From a virus, in IMG/VR virus record IMGVR_UViG_3300010367_000065, positions 1-28,837 of that record: a DNA stretch of 28,837 nucleotides; one strand, given 5' to 3'. Below the pieces are notes generated by a model. The model was not told where the DNA came from, did not search any database, and was given only the letters and a program-made list of their open reading frames with translations. This document shows, piece by piece, positions 18,669-27,034 of this stretch (the stretch's first letter is position 1; each line of letters starts with the position of its first letter). The position numbers were made by a program, and so were the translations under genes.

Positions 18669-19801
18669 AACAGCACCCCCGAGAAGGTCATGGGGCCCGA
18701 TGTCGCCGTGAGTGGGAGCGCGACCTGCTGCACGAGCCCGAGGTACGTCTGCCGGTCCTTCGACAGCTCCACCACGTCGTTGACCTCGAGCCGCGGATCC
18801 GGGCCGGCCTCGACGGTGAACGTGCCGTTCGCGCCGAGCATCCAGCCGGCAAGGATCGACTTCGCTGCGGCGATGCACCCGGCGACGGTGCGGAGCAGCG
18901 GTGAGAAGAAGTACCCGGGGTTCGCGCCGTACGCCGAAACGACGTCGGGCTGCACCGGCCAGGCCATGGGCCCCTCGGTGACGTACGCGCCGCCGTAGAC
19001 CGGTGCGCCCTCGGCGGTGACGCCCTGCACGATGCAGGCGTTGAACCCGCGGGAGTCGTTGACCTCCGGTCGCAGGTCCACGATCGTGCCCCGGTCACCA
19101 CTGGTCGGGTCGGCGCCGTACCCGTCGGTGAACCGCAGCACCGGCTCCGGGTCGGTCAGGTCCGGCACCGACGTGATGACCAGCGCACCGGACACGTCGA
19201 CGGACGCGGTCGCGGACACCGCCTGGAGAATGTCGACGACACCCTGCCGGCGGTCGCGGAGCACGTACAGCGCGCCAGCGAGATCGGGCAGCGTGTCGAG
19301 CACCGCCACCGGCAGGATCCCGGTGACGAGGTACTCCAGCGCGGTAGCCGGGTCGAACAGCTCCGTTGCGGGGTTCGCAGACACCGGCGCGGTCAGCTGC
19401 ACCGGCGTGACGAGCCGCGCACGCTCCAGCTCGAGGGTGAGGTCGCGGGCACGCAGCTCCATCACGCCGTTGGATGCGTTCGACGGGGTGATCCGGGACC
19501 AGCCCAACGCCACCGACTCGACCTCACCCGACGCCGACGTGAGGTCGATGAACAGGCGCACACGCTGCCCGTACGCCCCCAGCGGGTTCAGCGGGTCCGA
19601 CAGGTCGAACTCGCCCTTGTACGGCACAGAGGCGGCAACCTCGTGCGTGTCGATGACGTCCGCAGTCGACGTCAGGGTGCCCGACTCGACCGGGAGCGCC
19701 TCGGCGAGCAACTCGCCGGAGTACCACGACTCCGCACGGCAGGAGTACGTGACCTGCGGGCCCTCGAGCAGCGCCGCGAACCGGTCGCTTGCCGGCCTCA
19801 T
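18665..19801 (-). CDS. Tail hub-like minor tail protein (DUF5047-like)
   Basis: A 378-residue protein. The N-terminus MRPASDRFAALLEGPQVTYS and the following 'ADVIDTHEVAASVP' beta segment resemble the DUF5047 family found after the tape measure in actinophages. A long middle region (ELRARDLTLELERARLVTPV) and a C-terminal region ending GPMTFSGVLL are typical of baseplate-hub proteins with tandem beta domains. It would form the distal tail ring or hub. It overlaps its neighbours by 4 bp on both sides. The family call is from pattern memory. Confidence 0.7.
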   Translation of the reverse strand: MRPASDRFAALLEGPQVTYSCRAESWYSGELLAEALPVESGTLTSTADVIDTHEVAASVPYKGEFDLSDPLNPLGAYGQRVRLFIDLTSASGEVESVALGWSRITPSNASNGVMELRARDLTLELERARLVTPVQLTAPVSANPATELFDPATALEYLVTGILPVAVLDTLPDLAGALYVLRDRRQGVVDILQAVSATASVDVSGALVITSVPDLTDPEPVLRFTDGYGADPTSGDRGTIVDLRPEVNDSRGFNACIVQGVTAEGAPVYGGAYVTEGPMAWPVQPDVVSAYGANPGYFFSPLLRTVAGCIAAAKSILAGWMLGANGTFTVEAGPDPRLEVNDVVELSKDRQTYLGLVQQVALPLTATSGPMTFSGVLL

Positions 19802-20598
19802 AGCGGTGCCGCCGCGATCTCGTAGAGGAAGTCGAAGTCCGCCGCGATGTCCGCGAGCGTGCCGCCCGGGTAGGCGTCGGCGAGATCCTGCAGCGTCGTG
19901 CCAGACGCGACGATGTTCGGCGACGGCTGCCCCGTCTGCGTCACGTCGAGCGTGTGGATCCGGCGCGTGTCAGCGGCCCTGTTGGTCATCCGGGACATCA
20001 CGTACCGCGACGGGAGCAGGTAGGCGTCGTCGACGAACGGCACGCTGGCCCGGACCTGGATGACCTGCCCGAGCCGCAGCAGCGCGTACAGGGTGCGCCA
20101 CGACGTCGCGTCGAGGGTGCGGAGGACCATCTGCGACGTGGGCGAGCTCATCGGCGCCGTGATGACGTACGGCTCCGGTCGGCCGTCGACGTCGAACACC
20201 GACGCGCGGGAGTCCGACGTCAGGTCAGGCCACTGCACGATCGTGGCGTCGACGCCCTCACCGGTGATCGGGTTCGAGATCCTCGGCAGCTCACGCTCGG
20301 CCGGCTCGATCCAGTTCGAGTAGAGCGTCACCTGCCCGTCGACGGCGTCGACGTACCGCAGGACGTACAGGAACGGTCGGGAGATCGGGTACTCACGGTC
20401 ACGGACCACAGCCGACGACGCGGCCACCAGAGGCCGCTCGAACGCCGCGCGTACGGGCTGCTCGGTGAGGCCGTCGGAACGCGACAGCGTCCACGGTGTC
20501 GCCGGCCACGGATCGCCAGGCGCGGGAAGCACAGGGAGGTCGGTGATCGTGACCGCGACCTGCCACTGGTCCTGGTTGAGCACTGCGGTGACGGTCAT
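19798..20598 (-). CDS. Distal tail / minor tail protein
   Basis: A 266-residue beta-rich protein directly downstream of the tape measure, where siphoviruses carry the distal tail protein. Segments include WQVAVTITDLPVLPAPGDPW, FLYVLRYVDAVDGQVTLYSN and LRLGQVIQVRASVPFVDDAY. No enzyme motif is seen. The ATG overlaps the tape-measure stop as TAATG, and its stop overlaps the hub gene as ATGA. Confidence 0.7.
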   Translation of the reverse strand: MTVTAVLNQDQWQVAVTITDLPVLPAPGDPWPATPWTLSRSDGLTEQPVRAAFERPLVAASSAVVRDREYPISRPFLYVLRYVDAVDGQVTLYSNWIEPAERELPRISNPITGEGVDATIVQWPDLTSDSRASVFDVDGRPEPYVITAPMSSPTSQMVLRTLDATSWRTLYALLRLGQVIQVRASVPFVDDAYLLPSRYVMSRMTNRAADTRRIHTLDVTQTGQPSPNIVASGTTLQDLADAYPGGTLADIAADFDFLYEIAAAPL

Positions 20599-22037
20599 TA
20601 GCGTGTCCTCTTCGTCGCCAGCACCTGCGTGCTGATCTCGTCGCGCGCCTCACGCCGGGCCACGTGCTTGAGCTCGCGCCCGTCAAGCAGCACCACGAGG
20701 TTGACCGTGGGAGCCGACACGCGGATCGAACCGCCGCCACCGAACCCGAGCGCGCCAATCCCTGCGGCACGACCGAGCCCGCCCGGAAGCGACGCACCGG
20801 AGCTGAACAGGCCACCCAGACCAGCGAACGGGCCACCCAGAGAGCCGAGACCGAGACTGCCGCCGCTCTTCGCTGCCTTCGCGAGCTGGCCGAGTTTGTC
20901 GAGGGCCGTGTCAACCCAGCCGATCATCGTCTGGATCGCCTTAGAGATCCGGCCAACCATGCGGGCCGCTTCCCCTGCCGCAGTGCCGAGAGCCTCGAGA
21001 TAGGTGCCGTAGAACTTGCCCAGGATCGGGGCAGCTTTCTCGAGGAAATCACCGACCTTGTTGACGGCCTTCCCGAGCGAATTGCTCTCCCCGGTCGCAT
21101 CGTCGAGGCCGGCAGTGAACTTCTTCCACCCACGAACCGCGCCCTCGACCGTGGGCTGCACGACCGACGCGTAGATCTGGGCAAGCCTCTTGATCGCCTT
21201 ACCGGTGTTGTTCGACCCCTCGACAGTGTCCGCGAGCCAACTCACGAGCTTCGTCGCGACCGGAAGCAGCTTCTGCCCGATCGTCGCCTTGAGGTTCTCC
21301 CACCGAGCGCCGAGCACCTGCTGCTTCTGCGCGAGAGTGTCAGACTCCCGACTGAAGGCCTTGTACGACGACGCCGTTTGATCATTCAGCAGCTTGAGAC
21401 GAGCCTGCTGCTCAGCCTGAGTCTTCGCCCGGCCGGTGAGCTTGCCCAGCCCCTTAGCCGCCAGCTCGGCGTTGATCGCCGACTGCTTGATCGAAACGCC
21501 GTACCGCTCGATGGGGTCGAGCTCACCACGGAGCAGTGACGAGATCGCCTCAATCGCGTCCTTCGTCGTCCCGCCGAACTGGGCCGCGAGATCAGCACCC
21601 TTGAAAATCAGGTCCTGCGTCTCGCCGGTGAAGTCCTTGATCCCGGTGTTCTTCAGCATCGACCCGAGCACCGTGGCGAGCTCGGCGTACTCAGACTTCG
21701 CCAGGCCGACGTCGGTCGCAGCCCTTCTCGCCCACTGCTTGACGACCGCCGAGTTCTTGCCGAACACGGCGTCGATCGCACCGAACGCCTGCTGCAGACG
21801 GGAGGCGGCCGAGATCGCAGAGAACCCGAACTTCACGACCCCAGCGGTTGCAGCTGCCGCCGCGAGCGGTCCGAACCGGCGAGCCGCGCCGGCGAGCGCC
21901 CCACCGAACTTGCTGACCTTCCCCGACGACCGGTCAGCACCCCGCCCGAGCCGGTCGTATCCGCGCTCCGCAGCCAACGTCGACCGCTGGGCGGACTTAG
22001 AGTCCCCCAGAATGTCGATGCGAATGACTGCGGACAC
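20598..22037 (-). CDS. Tape measure protein (short)
   Basis: A 479-residue tape measure. The N-terminal helical region includes GGALAGAARRFGPLAAAAAT and the family segment FGAIDAVFGKNSAVVKQWAR, AATDVGLAKSEYAELATVLG, then GSMLKNTGIKDFTGETQDLI. The C-terminus is Gly-rich (GLGSLGGPFAGLGGLFSSGA) and ends in a basic tail. Tape measures set tail length at roughly 0.15 nm per residue, so a short tail of about 70 nm is expected. The start is GTG at 22037, three bases after the preceding stop. No peptidase domain is visible. Confidence 0.85.
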   Translation of the reverse strand: MSAVIRIDILGDSKSAQRSTLAAERGYDRLGRGADRSSGKVSKFGGALAGAARRFGPLAAAAATAGVVKFGFSAISAASRLQQAFGAIDAVFGKNSAVVKQWARRAATDVGLAKSEYAELATVLGSMLKNTGIKDFTGETQDLIFKGADLAAQFGGTTKDAIEAISSLLRGELDPIERYGVSIKQSAINAELAAKGLGKLTGRAKTQAEQQARLKLLNDQTASSYKAFSRESDTLAQKQQVLGARWENLKATIGQKLLPVATKLVSWLADTVEGSNNTGKAIKRLAQIYASVVQPTVEGAVRGWKKFTAGLDDATGESNSLGKAVNKVGDFLEKAAPILGKFYGTYLEALGTAAGEAARMVGRISKAIQTMIGWVDTALDKLGQLAKAAKSGGSLGLGSLGGPFAGLGGLFSSGASLPGGLGRAAGIGALGFGGGGSIRVSAPTVNLVVLLDGRELKHVARREARDEISTQVLATKRTR

Positions 22038-22040
22038 CGG

Positions 22041-22448
22041 TCAGATTCCCTTCACCTTGTTGAGCTCGTTCTGCAGGTGCGACTCCCAGCCGTGGAGCAC
22101 CACTGGCATGGCCTGCTCGGCGCCGCGCTTGAGGAAGTTGTTCGCCGCGATCGGCCCGCCGCGCCACCCGCGCGAGGCGTTCGGACGCCCAGGCCAGCCC
22201 CAATTGATCGGCCCTGCGTACGGGAGGCGCTTCCGCCCGGCGAGCACCGAGATCTTCGTCTTGGCCTTGGAGCCGCGGACGTCGCCAGCGAGCCGCCCAG
22301 ACCGCTTCGGGGCTTCTGCCGCCACGAGCGCCGCCGCATCGGCCGCGAGCGCCGTGTTCGTCTCCTTGAAGTCGGCCATTTCCACGCCCGCCTGCCGGAG
22401 AGTCCGCTGCAGACGGGCTCGCCCCAGGACACGTACGAGCGCCGGCAT
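22041..22448 (-). CDS. HK97 gp10-like morphogenesis protein
   Basis: A 135-residue basic protein. LAADAAALVAAEAPKRSGRL, a beta segment KTKISVLAGRKRLPYAGPIN and a C-terminal helix (NNFLKRGAEQAMPVVLHGWE) match the HK97 gp10 pattern (helix, 'aP..sG.L', 'YA..v'). Such proteins act at the head-tail junction or in tail completion. Unusually it lies between the major tail protein and the tape measure, the slot where tail assembly chaperone genes usually lie. Confidence 0.65.
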   Translation of the reverse strand: MPALVRVLGRARLQRTLRQAGVEMADFKETNTALAADAAALVAAEAPKRSGRLAGDVRGSKAKTKISVLAGRKRLPYAGPINWGWPGRPNASRGWRGGPIAANNFLKRGAEQAMPVVLHGWESHLQNELNKVKGI

Positions 22449-22458
22449 GACCGGGCTC

Positions 22459-22872
22459 CTACGGTGCAGGCGTACGGACGGGCTTCGCGGACAGGATCCA
22501 CTCGGCCTCGACGTTGAGCCGCTTGTTCACGTCGCCACCGGTCTCCAGCGGAGAGACCTTCACCGTCCCGGCGTACGACGGGCCAGCGGCACCGATCGGC
22601 TGCCAGGTGAACGGCACCACGTCGCCCTCGCGGTCCCACGAGAAGACCTGCAGGCCGTCGTCGTTCGTGAAGTCCTGGACCGAGTTGAACCCGAGCTTCC
22701 ACGGCTTCTCGGTGTCCTCGCCCTCGAGCGGGGTGCCGTCCAGCACTTCCTCGATCGCGTCGTCGGAGACCTCGGGCGGGATGATGCGGACGTTTGTCTG
22801 CTGGCAGGCGAACGCCTCGCCGTCGACGGTGAAAATGCCGTTCTTCTGCTTGGAAACTGTGTGGGTGCTCAT
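22459..22872 (-). CDS. Major tail (tube) protein
   Basis: A 137-residue beta-rich protein. NGIFTVDGEAFACQQTNVRI, KPWKLGFNSVQDFTNDDGLQ and YAGTVKVSPLETGGDVNKRL, then NVEAEWILSAKPVRTPAP fit a small siphovirus tail tube protein. The latter half resembles tube proteins of streptomycete-type phages. It lies after the tail terminator candidate and two genes before the tape measure, as expected. The start overlaps the upstream stop (ATGA). Confidence 0.72.
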   Translation of the reverse strand: MSTHTVSKQKNGIFTVDGEAFACQQTNVRIIPPEVSDDAIEEVLDGTPLEGEDTEKPWKLGFNSVQDFTNDDGLQVFSWDREGDVVPFTWQPIGAAGPSYAGTVKVSPLETGGDVNKRLNVEAEWILSAKPVRTPAP

Positions 22873-23231
22873 GATGCTGTGACCTCCAGGTCATCGCTGA
22901 AACTGATGGAGTAGGCCGGGAACGGGTCGGACCCGGACGGCAAGGTGTAGGACGTCGGGTCCGCCGTCTCGAAGTCGAGGACGCCGGCCGCGAGCACGAC
23001 CAGTTCCTCCAGCGCCTTCGCGGCCTGCAGGTTGCCCGGTGACTTCGCGATCGCGTAGACCGTCCACGTCAGCGACGAGCCGCCGTCAAGGTCGGTCCCG
23101 AACGCGTACTTGGGGATCGGGATGACGAGATAGCCAGGCAGATCGACCTTCGTGACGTCGAGCGTCGCGGGCTTCCCCGTCGTCTTGAGCAGCGCGACGA
23201 ACTCCTGAGCTCGCGCCGTCACGCTCGTCAC
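22869..23231 (-). CDS. Tail terminator / head-tail joining protein
   Basis: A 120-residue alpha/beta protein: TARAQEFVALLKTTGKPATL (helix), DLPGYLVIPIPKYAF, SSLTWTVYAIAKSPGNLQAA and YSISFSDDLEVTAS. This fold order and position before the tube protein fit a tail terminator, which caps the tube and joins it to the head. It starts at GTG 23231, overlapping the connector stop as GTGA. Confidence 0.65.
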   Translation of the reverse strand: MTSVTARAQEFVALLKTTGKPATLDVTKVDLPGYLVIPIPKYAFGTDLDGGSSLTWTVYAIAKSPGNLQAAKALEELVVLAAGVLDFETADPTSYTLPSGSDPFPAYSISFSDDLEVTAS

Positions 23232-23632
23232 GGCGTGACCTCGTCGAGCACCTCGACGACCGGGACCGCGGCGCCGAACAAGAACTTTCCGTCGGTGCCG
23301 ATCCCGAGCAGCTTCGCGATGTCCGGGTCGTACCGCAGGATCGTCCCGCCGAGCTCGCTGTACTGCGCCGCGCCCAAGGGCGAGCTACGGCGCTGATACC
23401 AGCGGTGCGCGAGCATCGCCGTCCCGAGCTTGATCGCGCCGTCCGCCACGAACTCCGGGTCGACCGGCGGATCCGCAAGCGGATCGCCAGCCGTGAACAG
23501 GTCCGAACGCTTCTTCTCGACCCAGTCCCGAGCGGCCTCCAGAGCACCGCCGAAAGCGGTCTCATCAGACGTATCCCCAGGCTCGAGCCCGATCAGGGCC
23601 CGAGCCTGGGAATCAGTCAGCCACTCGGCCAT
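23228..23632 (-). CDS. Head-tail connector protein (gp6-like)
   Basis: A 134-residue mostly helical protein starting MAEWLTDSQARALIGLEPGD, with ARDWVEKKRSDLFTAGDPLA and IKLGTAMLAHRWYQRRSSPL. The helical pattern and 'A..lLa..wy.RR.sP.G' motif are typical of HK97 gp6-type connectors directly after the capsid gene. The ATG at 23632 (GCAGG upstream) is chosen over an Arg/Ser-rich extension that overlaps the capsid gene. Confidence 0.75.
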   Translation of the reverse strand: MAEWLTDSQARALIGLEPGDTSDETAFGGALEAARDWVEKKRSDLFTAGDPLADPPVDPEFVADGAIKLGTAMLAHRWYQRRSSPLGAAQYSELGGTILRYDPDIAKLLGIGTDGKFLFGAAVPVVEVLDEVTP

Positions 23633-23648
23633 TCGACGAACCTGCGGC

Positions 23649-25073
23649 TCAGGCCGCGTCGACGAACGTGACCTCAGCGAACGCGGCCGGCTTGAGCGTG
23701 CCGGAGGCCATGTAGCCGCCGTACGCCAGCTCGACACCGAGAACGCGAGGCTGGACCGCGGTCAGGAACCCGATCCGGTCCTCGTAGACCTCGGTGCGGG
23801 ACTTCACACCGACGATCAGCGTGCCCGACGCGAGCGAGGGGACCACGATCCGCGGGACGTTGAGCAGGTTGCCCGCGAACGAGTTGATCGCCGAGTCGCC
23901 GCCGCCGTTGCCGGCGTTCGCCGCCTTGAGCGAGTCGATCAGCGGACCCATCTGGGCCCACATGTCGAGCGACGCCCAGATCGTGTCAGGGAGCCGGCCC
24001 GAGCCCGCGTACGCCAACGCCGCGGCCTCGTACAGCGCCTTGAGGAAGTCGTTGAGCGTCGGGTTGGCCGAGTCCGCGACCTCGGTCGCCGTCTGCTGCG
24101 TGACCGCCGTGGCGAAAGCATCGGCCGCGGCGTTCTCCGTCTGGAGACCGTAGATCTCCATGAAGTCGGTCAGCAGCGCGTCCCAGACCCCGGGAGAGGT
24201 CCAGTCGATGTCCTGACGGGAGACGTTCGTCCAGCCGCCGTAGGTGTCCTTCGCGAAGTCCACCGACCCGACCTTGAACTGGCCGTCTTCGACCTCGGCC
24301 TTCTCCGCCGACTGCTTCCCGACGGTCACCGACTGCGTGACGATCGGGCGCTTGAACGACGTGCCGGGGATCCCACCGAGATCCTTCGGGCCGACCGAGC
24401 TCACGAACGGCCGCGCGGCGTCGATGTTCTTCATGATGTCGCCGACGATCGGGACCGGGAGCAGGCCAGGCGTCTCGGCCGTGGTCGTGTGCGGCGCGGC
24501 TGCGCGGACGAGCATGCCGCCCTCGATGTCGACGCCGTGGCTGCGGAGCTTGTCACGCGAGGACTCGTCGCCCTTGTTGACGGCGCGCCAGCCGGCGGCG
24601 AGGAACTCACCGGCGGTGCGGAACTCGTACTCGCGTCCCTGGCTGTTCGGGAAGCTCAGCGCCGAGCGACCGCCGTTGTCGGCGGGCGCCGGCGTCGGGC
24701 GGTACTGCTGACCGGCCTGCTGGCCCGCCGCGCGGAGCTCTTCGATCCCACGCAGCTGCTTGAGCTGCTTGTCGATCGCGATGACGCGCTCACGGATCGT
24801 GGAGAGCGACCGCTCTTCGGTGTCGGACAGGTCGCGGGACTCGGCCTCGACCTCGGCCAGGATGCCGTCCATGAGCTCGGTCTGGGTCTGGCGCTCTTCC
24901 TCGAGCCGCAGAAGGACCGGGTTGCCGGAACCCGCGTTCGCGTCTTCACGCGTCAGGGTGCCGCCGGTCTGGATGACGAACGATGCCGCCGGAGCGACAC
25001 GGAGTCGCAGCAGGCGGGGGGTGATGAGCGCGATGATCAGCAGGACCGCCAGCGCCAACAGGGCAGTGAACAT
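23649..25073 (-). CDS. HK97-fold major capsid protein with N-terminal hydrophobic helix
   Basis: A 474-residue protein. The scaffold-like delta domain is residues about 55 to 120 (LRLEEERQTQTELMDGILAE, SDTEERSLSTIRERVIAIDK). The HK97-fold core runs from about 140 to 474, with TPGLLPVPIVGDIMKNIDAA, GTSFKRPIVTQSVTVGKQSA, KDTYGGWTNVSRQDIDWTSP and GTLKPAAFAEVTFVDAA. Before the delta domain lies an unexpected membrane-type helix, residues 2 to 24 (FTALLALAVLLIIALITPRL), then a basic LRLRV. An AAGGGAG ribosome site supports the ATG at 25073. The helix would be removed with the delta domain if the upstream protease cleaves near residue 130 to 150. Confidence 0.88.
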   Translation of the reverse strand: MFTALLALAVLLIIALITPRLLRLRVAPAASFVIQTGGTLTREDANAGSGNPVLLRLEEERQTQTELMDGILAEVEAESRDLSDTEERSLSTIRERVIAIDKQLKQLRGIEELRAAGQQAGQQYRPTPAPADNGGRSALSFPNSQGREYEFRTAGEFLAAGWRAVNKGDESSRDKLRSHGVDIEGGMLVRAAAPHTTTAETPGLLPVPIVGDIMKNIDAARPFVSSVGPKDLGGIPGTSFKRPIVTQSVTVGKQSAEKAEVEDGQFKVGSVDFAKDTYGGWTNVSRQDIDWTSPGVWDALLTDFMEIYGLQTENAAADAFATAVTQQTATEVADSANPTLNDFLKALYEAAALAYAGSGRLPDTIWASLDMWAQMGPLIDSLKAANAGNGGGDSAINSFAGNLLNVPRIVVPSLASGTLIVGVKSRTEVYEDRIGFLTAVQPRVLGVELAYGGYMASGTLKPAAFAEVTFVDAA

Positions 25074-25250
25074 GATGGGGCTCCCTTCGGAGCACTCGAA
25101 ACGGATTGGTTACTTCCGGGTCGGGTGCTCTCCGGGTGCTCGGCCAGGTGGACGACTAGGTCCGGCGTGGTGAGCGGCGCATTGAGCGGCGCGGCCTTTC
25201 ACGAGCAGGATAGACGACCTGCATGCCTCCCGGCGACAGGCATGCCTATC
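25074..25250. other. Intergenic region between protease and capsid genes
   Basis: A 177-bp stretch without a gene, unusual in this packed late operon. It holds direct repeats (GGGTGCTC at 25123 and 25134; TGAGCGGCGC at 25171 and 25183), a nested inverted repeat next to the protease stop, and the capsid ribosome site. It may allow separate control of capsid expression by RNA processing or an internal promoter; no clear -35/-10 pair is seen. Confidence 0.5.
25209..25250. repeat. Nested inverted repeat after the protease gene
   Basis: Outer arms GATAG (25209..25213) and CTATC (25246..25250) enclose GCATGCCT (25221..25228) and AGGCATGC (25238..25245). The right half (25236..25250) matches the switch-region operator at 10937..10951 in 12 of 15 positions. 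It could be an attenuating hairpin or a dispersed repressor site. Confidence 0.5.
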
Positions 25251-25877
25251 TCAGGGCGTGTCGCGGAGCTCGTCGAGGACCTTCTGCCACGCCTCGAGCT
25301 TCTTCCCGCCGGTCGCGTCACGGTGCAGCGCACGCTCGTTCGAGCGCACCCAGGTGACGGTCGCGCTCTTGAACGCCGGCGTCGAAACCAGAGAAACCTC
25401 GACCAGCCGTGACTCGACCCGGGTGACCTTGTCCTTGTGCGAGGGGCCCAGGTTGGGATTGAAGTCGTTGGCGTACTCCCAGTCCGAACGGATGGGCTGG
25501 AATCGGATCGACATGTAGCCCAGCGGGGACTTGCCGTCCTCGTCCGGCTTCGCAAGCTCGGCGGCGCGCTGTGCCTCGGCGGAGTTGTCGAGCTTCCAGA
25601 ACCCGTCGAGGCCCTCGGTGCCGTCCTCCCACTTGTCCGACACCCCGATCGGGAACGTCGATGCGTTGTGGAACATCAGCAGCGGCAGACCGCGCGCCGC
25701 TTCCTTGATCGACTTCGCGAGCGAGCCGGGCGCGTGGTCCTCCAGGAACCACCCGATATCGGCCTGCTCGCCGTACGGCACCGCGCGGCCGTGGAGGAAA
25801 CTGTGGCCGTTGACCTTCTCGACGGCTCGGAGCTCGATGCCTGCGTACAGCCGGGATTCGGCCTGCGTGGTTGTCAT
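25251..25877 (-). CDS. HK97-family prohead protease
   Basis: A 208-residue serine protease that matures the prohead. Family elements: HGRAVPYGEQADIGWFLEDH, catalytic His70 in LLMFHNAS, and RLVEVSLVSTPAF with Ser162 as nucleophile. GYMSIRFQPIRSDW between them is the usual 'lS.gf' strand region. It sits between portal (ATGA overlap) and capsid, the canonical order. It would cleave the capsid delta domain. Confidence 0.9.
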   Translation of the reverse strand: MTTTQAESRLYAGIELRAVEKVNGHSFLHGRAVPYGEQADIGWFLEDHAPGSLAKSIKEAARGLPLLMFHNASTFPIGVSDKWEDGTEGLDGFWKLDNSAEAQRAAELAKPDEDGKSPLGYMSIRFQPIRSDWEYANDFNPNLGPSHKDKVTRVESRLVEVSLVSTPAFKSATVTWVRSNERALHRDATGGKKLEAWQKVLDELRDTP

Positions 25878-27022
25878 TTCGTGTCGCCTTCCTTGGGGGT
25901 GTTCACCGAGATCGCCGGTTCCGGTTCCTCGGACGTGTCGGGTGTCGCGGACGGGATCCGCGGCGTGGTTGCCTCCGGCGTGCCGAACGGCGTCAGGCCC
26001 ATGTAGACCCGCGACTCGTCGACCGTCATCAGGCCCTCACGGATCGCGACGACGAAGCTCGTGATCATCGAGGCCATGTCGTCGCGGGTCAGCTGGGTGC
26101 GGTCGAACCGCAGGTCAGTGCCGTAGGGGAGCATCTTCTGCCCCCACACCTGCTCCAGCTCGCGGAGGATCGGCTCGAGCGTCGTACGCAGCAGGATCAG
26201 GAACATCACGCCCGGCGTGCGGTAGGTGTGCGAGCTGGCCGGCGCACCGAGCCAGTACGCGTCCAGGTTCATCATGTTCGCGACGTCGGTGAGCGTCATC
26301 TGCCGCGCGAGGACCATCTGCTGATCGTTCGGCGACCACGACAACGGCTTGACCTCGGTCCCGTTCGGGAAGATGCCAGGCCGCCGCACCGGCCCCCCGA
26401 ACCGCTCCTGCCACGCCGCACCCGCCTCGTCGAGCTCGGCCTGGGTGAGTTCCTTCTGCGGCGCGATCACCGCGACCGACGGCACACCGCCCGAGCGGAG
26501 GTTCTGCCGCTCGTACTCCGACTGCAAACCGGCTCGTTCGAGCTCCTTGAGGTGCTGCTCGACGATCCCGACACCACGGCGCGGGTTCATCGGGTCAGAG
26601 CCACGCTTCGCGTGGAGCACGTTCTCCGGGTCGACCGGGTGCCCGTTGAGGTAGTAGCGGTCGTCGTCCTTGATCGTGGACCAGCACCACGCCGGGAACC
26701 ACCTGCACGCCGCCGCCTGCCCGCGGGAGTCCCAGGCGGTGATGAGGCTCATCGAGTTGCCCTCGATGAGGTATTCCTCGGCCGACTCCGACGTGAACCC
26801 GACCAGCGTCTTGTCGAGGTCCGGCTGCTGCAGCACCCGCGGCCGCGGCGCGAGGATCTGGCCGGCCTTCACCGGGTCGAGGTTCATCTGCCCGATCAGG
26901 CCGCAGATCAGCGCGAGCGCGCGGCCGATGCCGGGCAGCGACTTGACCTTGGCCGTGCCGGTCACGTCCCACGTCAACGTGGAGGGGTCGACCACCATCG
27001 GGGGCCAGAGCTGTGAGGTCAT
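25874..27022 (-). CDS. Portal protein
   Basis: A 382-residue HK97-type portal. It has an N-terminal alpha/beta region, IALICGLIGQMNLDPVKAGQ-like helices and AEEYLIEGNSMSLITAWDSR. MVLARQMTLTDVANMMNLDA, YWLGAPASSHTYRTPGVMFL and LRTTLEPILRELEQVWGQKM give the wing, stem and crown elements, and residues about 300 to 382 the C-terminal tail. It is slightly short for the family. It forms the dodecameric DNA gate at the capsid vertex. GAAGG precedes the ATG at 27022; the terminase stop is 12 bases upstream. Confidence 0.88.
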   Translation of the reverse strand: MTSQLWPPMVVDPSTLTWDVTGTAKVKSLPGIGRALALICGLIGQMNLDPVKAGQILAPRPRVLQQPDLDKTLVGFTSESAEEYLIEGNSMSLITAWDSRGQAAACRWFPAWCWSTIKDDDRYYLNGHPVDPENVLHAKRGSDPMNPRRGVGIVEQHLKELERAGLQSEYERQNLRSGGVPSVAVIAPQKELTQAELDEAGAAWQERFGGPVRRPGIFPNGTEVKPLSWSPNDQQMVLARQMTLTDVANMMNLDAYWLGAPASSHTYRTPGVMFLILLRTTLEPILRELEQVWGQKMLPYGTDLRFDRTQLTRDDMASMITSFVVAIREGLMTVDESRVYMGLTPFGTPEATTPRIPSATPDTSEEPEPAISVNTPKEGDTK

Positions 27023-27034
27023 GCGGGTGCCTTC

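Noticed and set aside
23430-25412. A 660-residue plus-strand open frame opposite the capsid gene
   Set aside because: It is a codon-bias shadow in high-GC DNA; the capsid, connector and protease genes on the other strand are unambiguous.
25871-27016. A 381-residue plus-strand open frame opposite the portal gene
   Set aside because: It mirrors the portal gene almost end to end and is Arg/Leu/His-rich low complexity.
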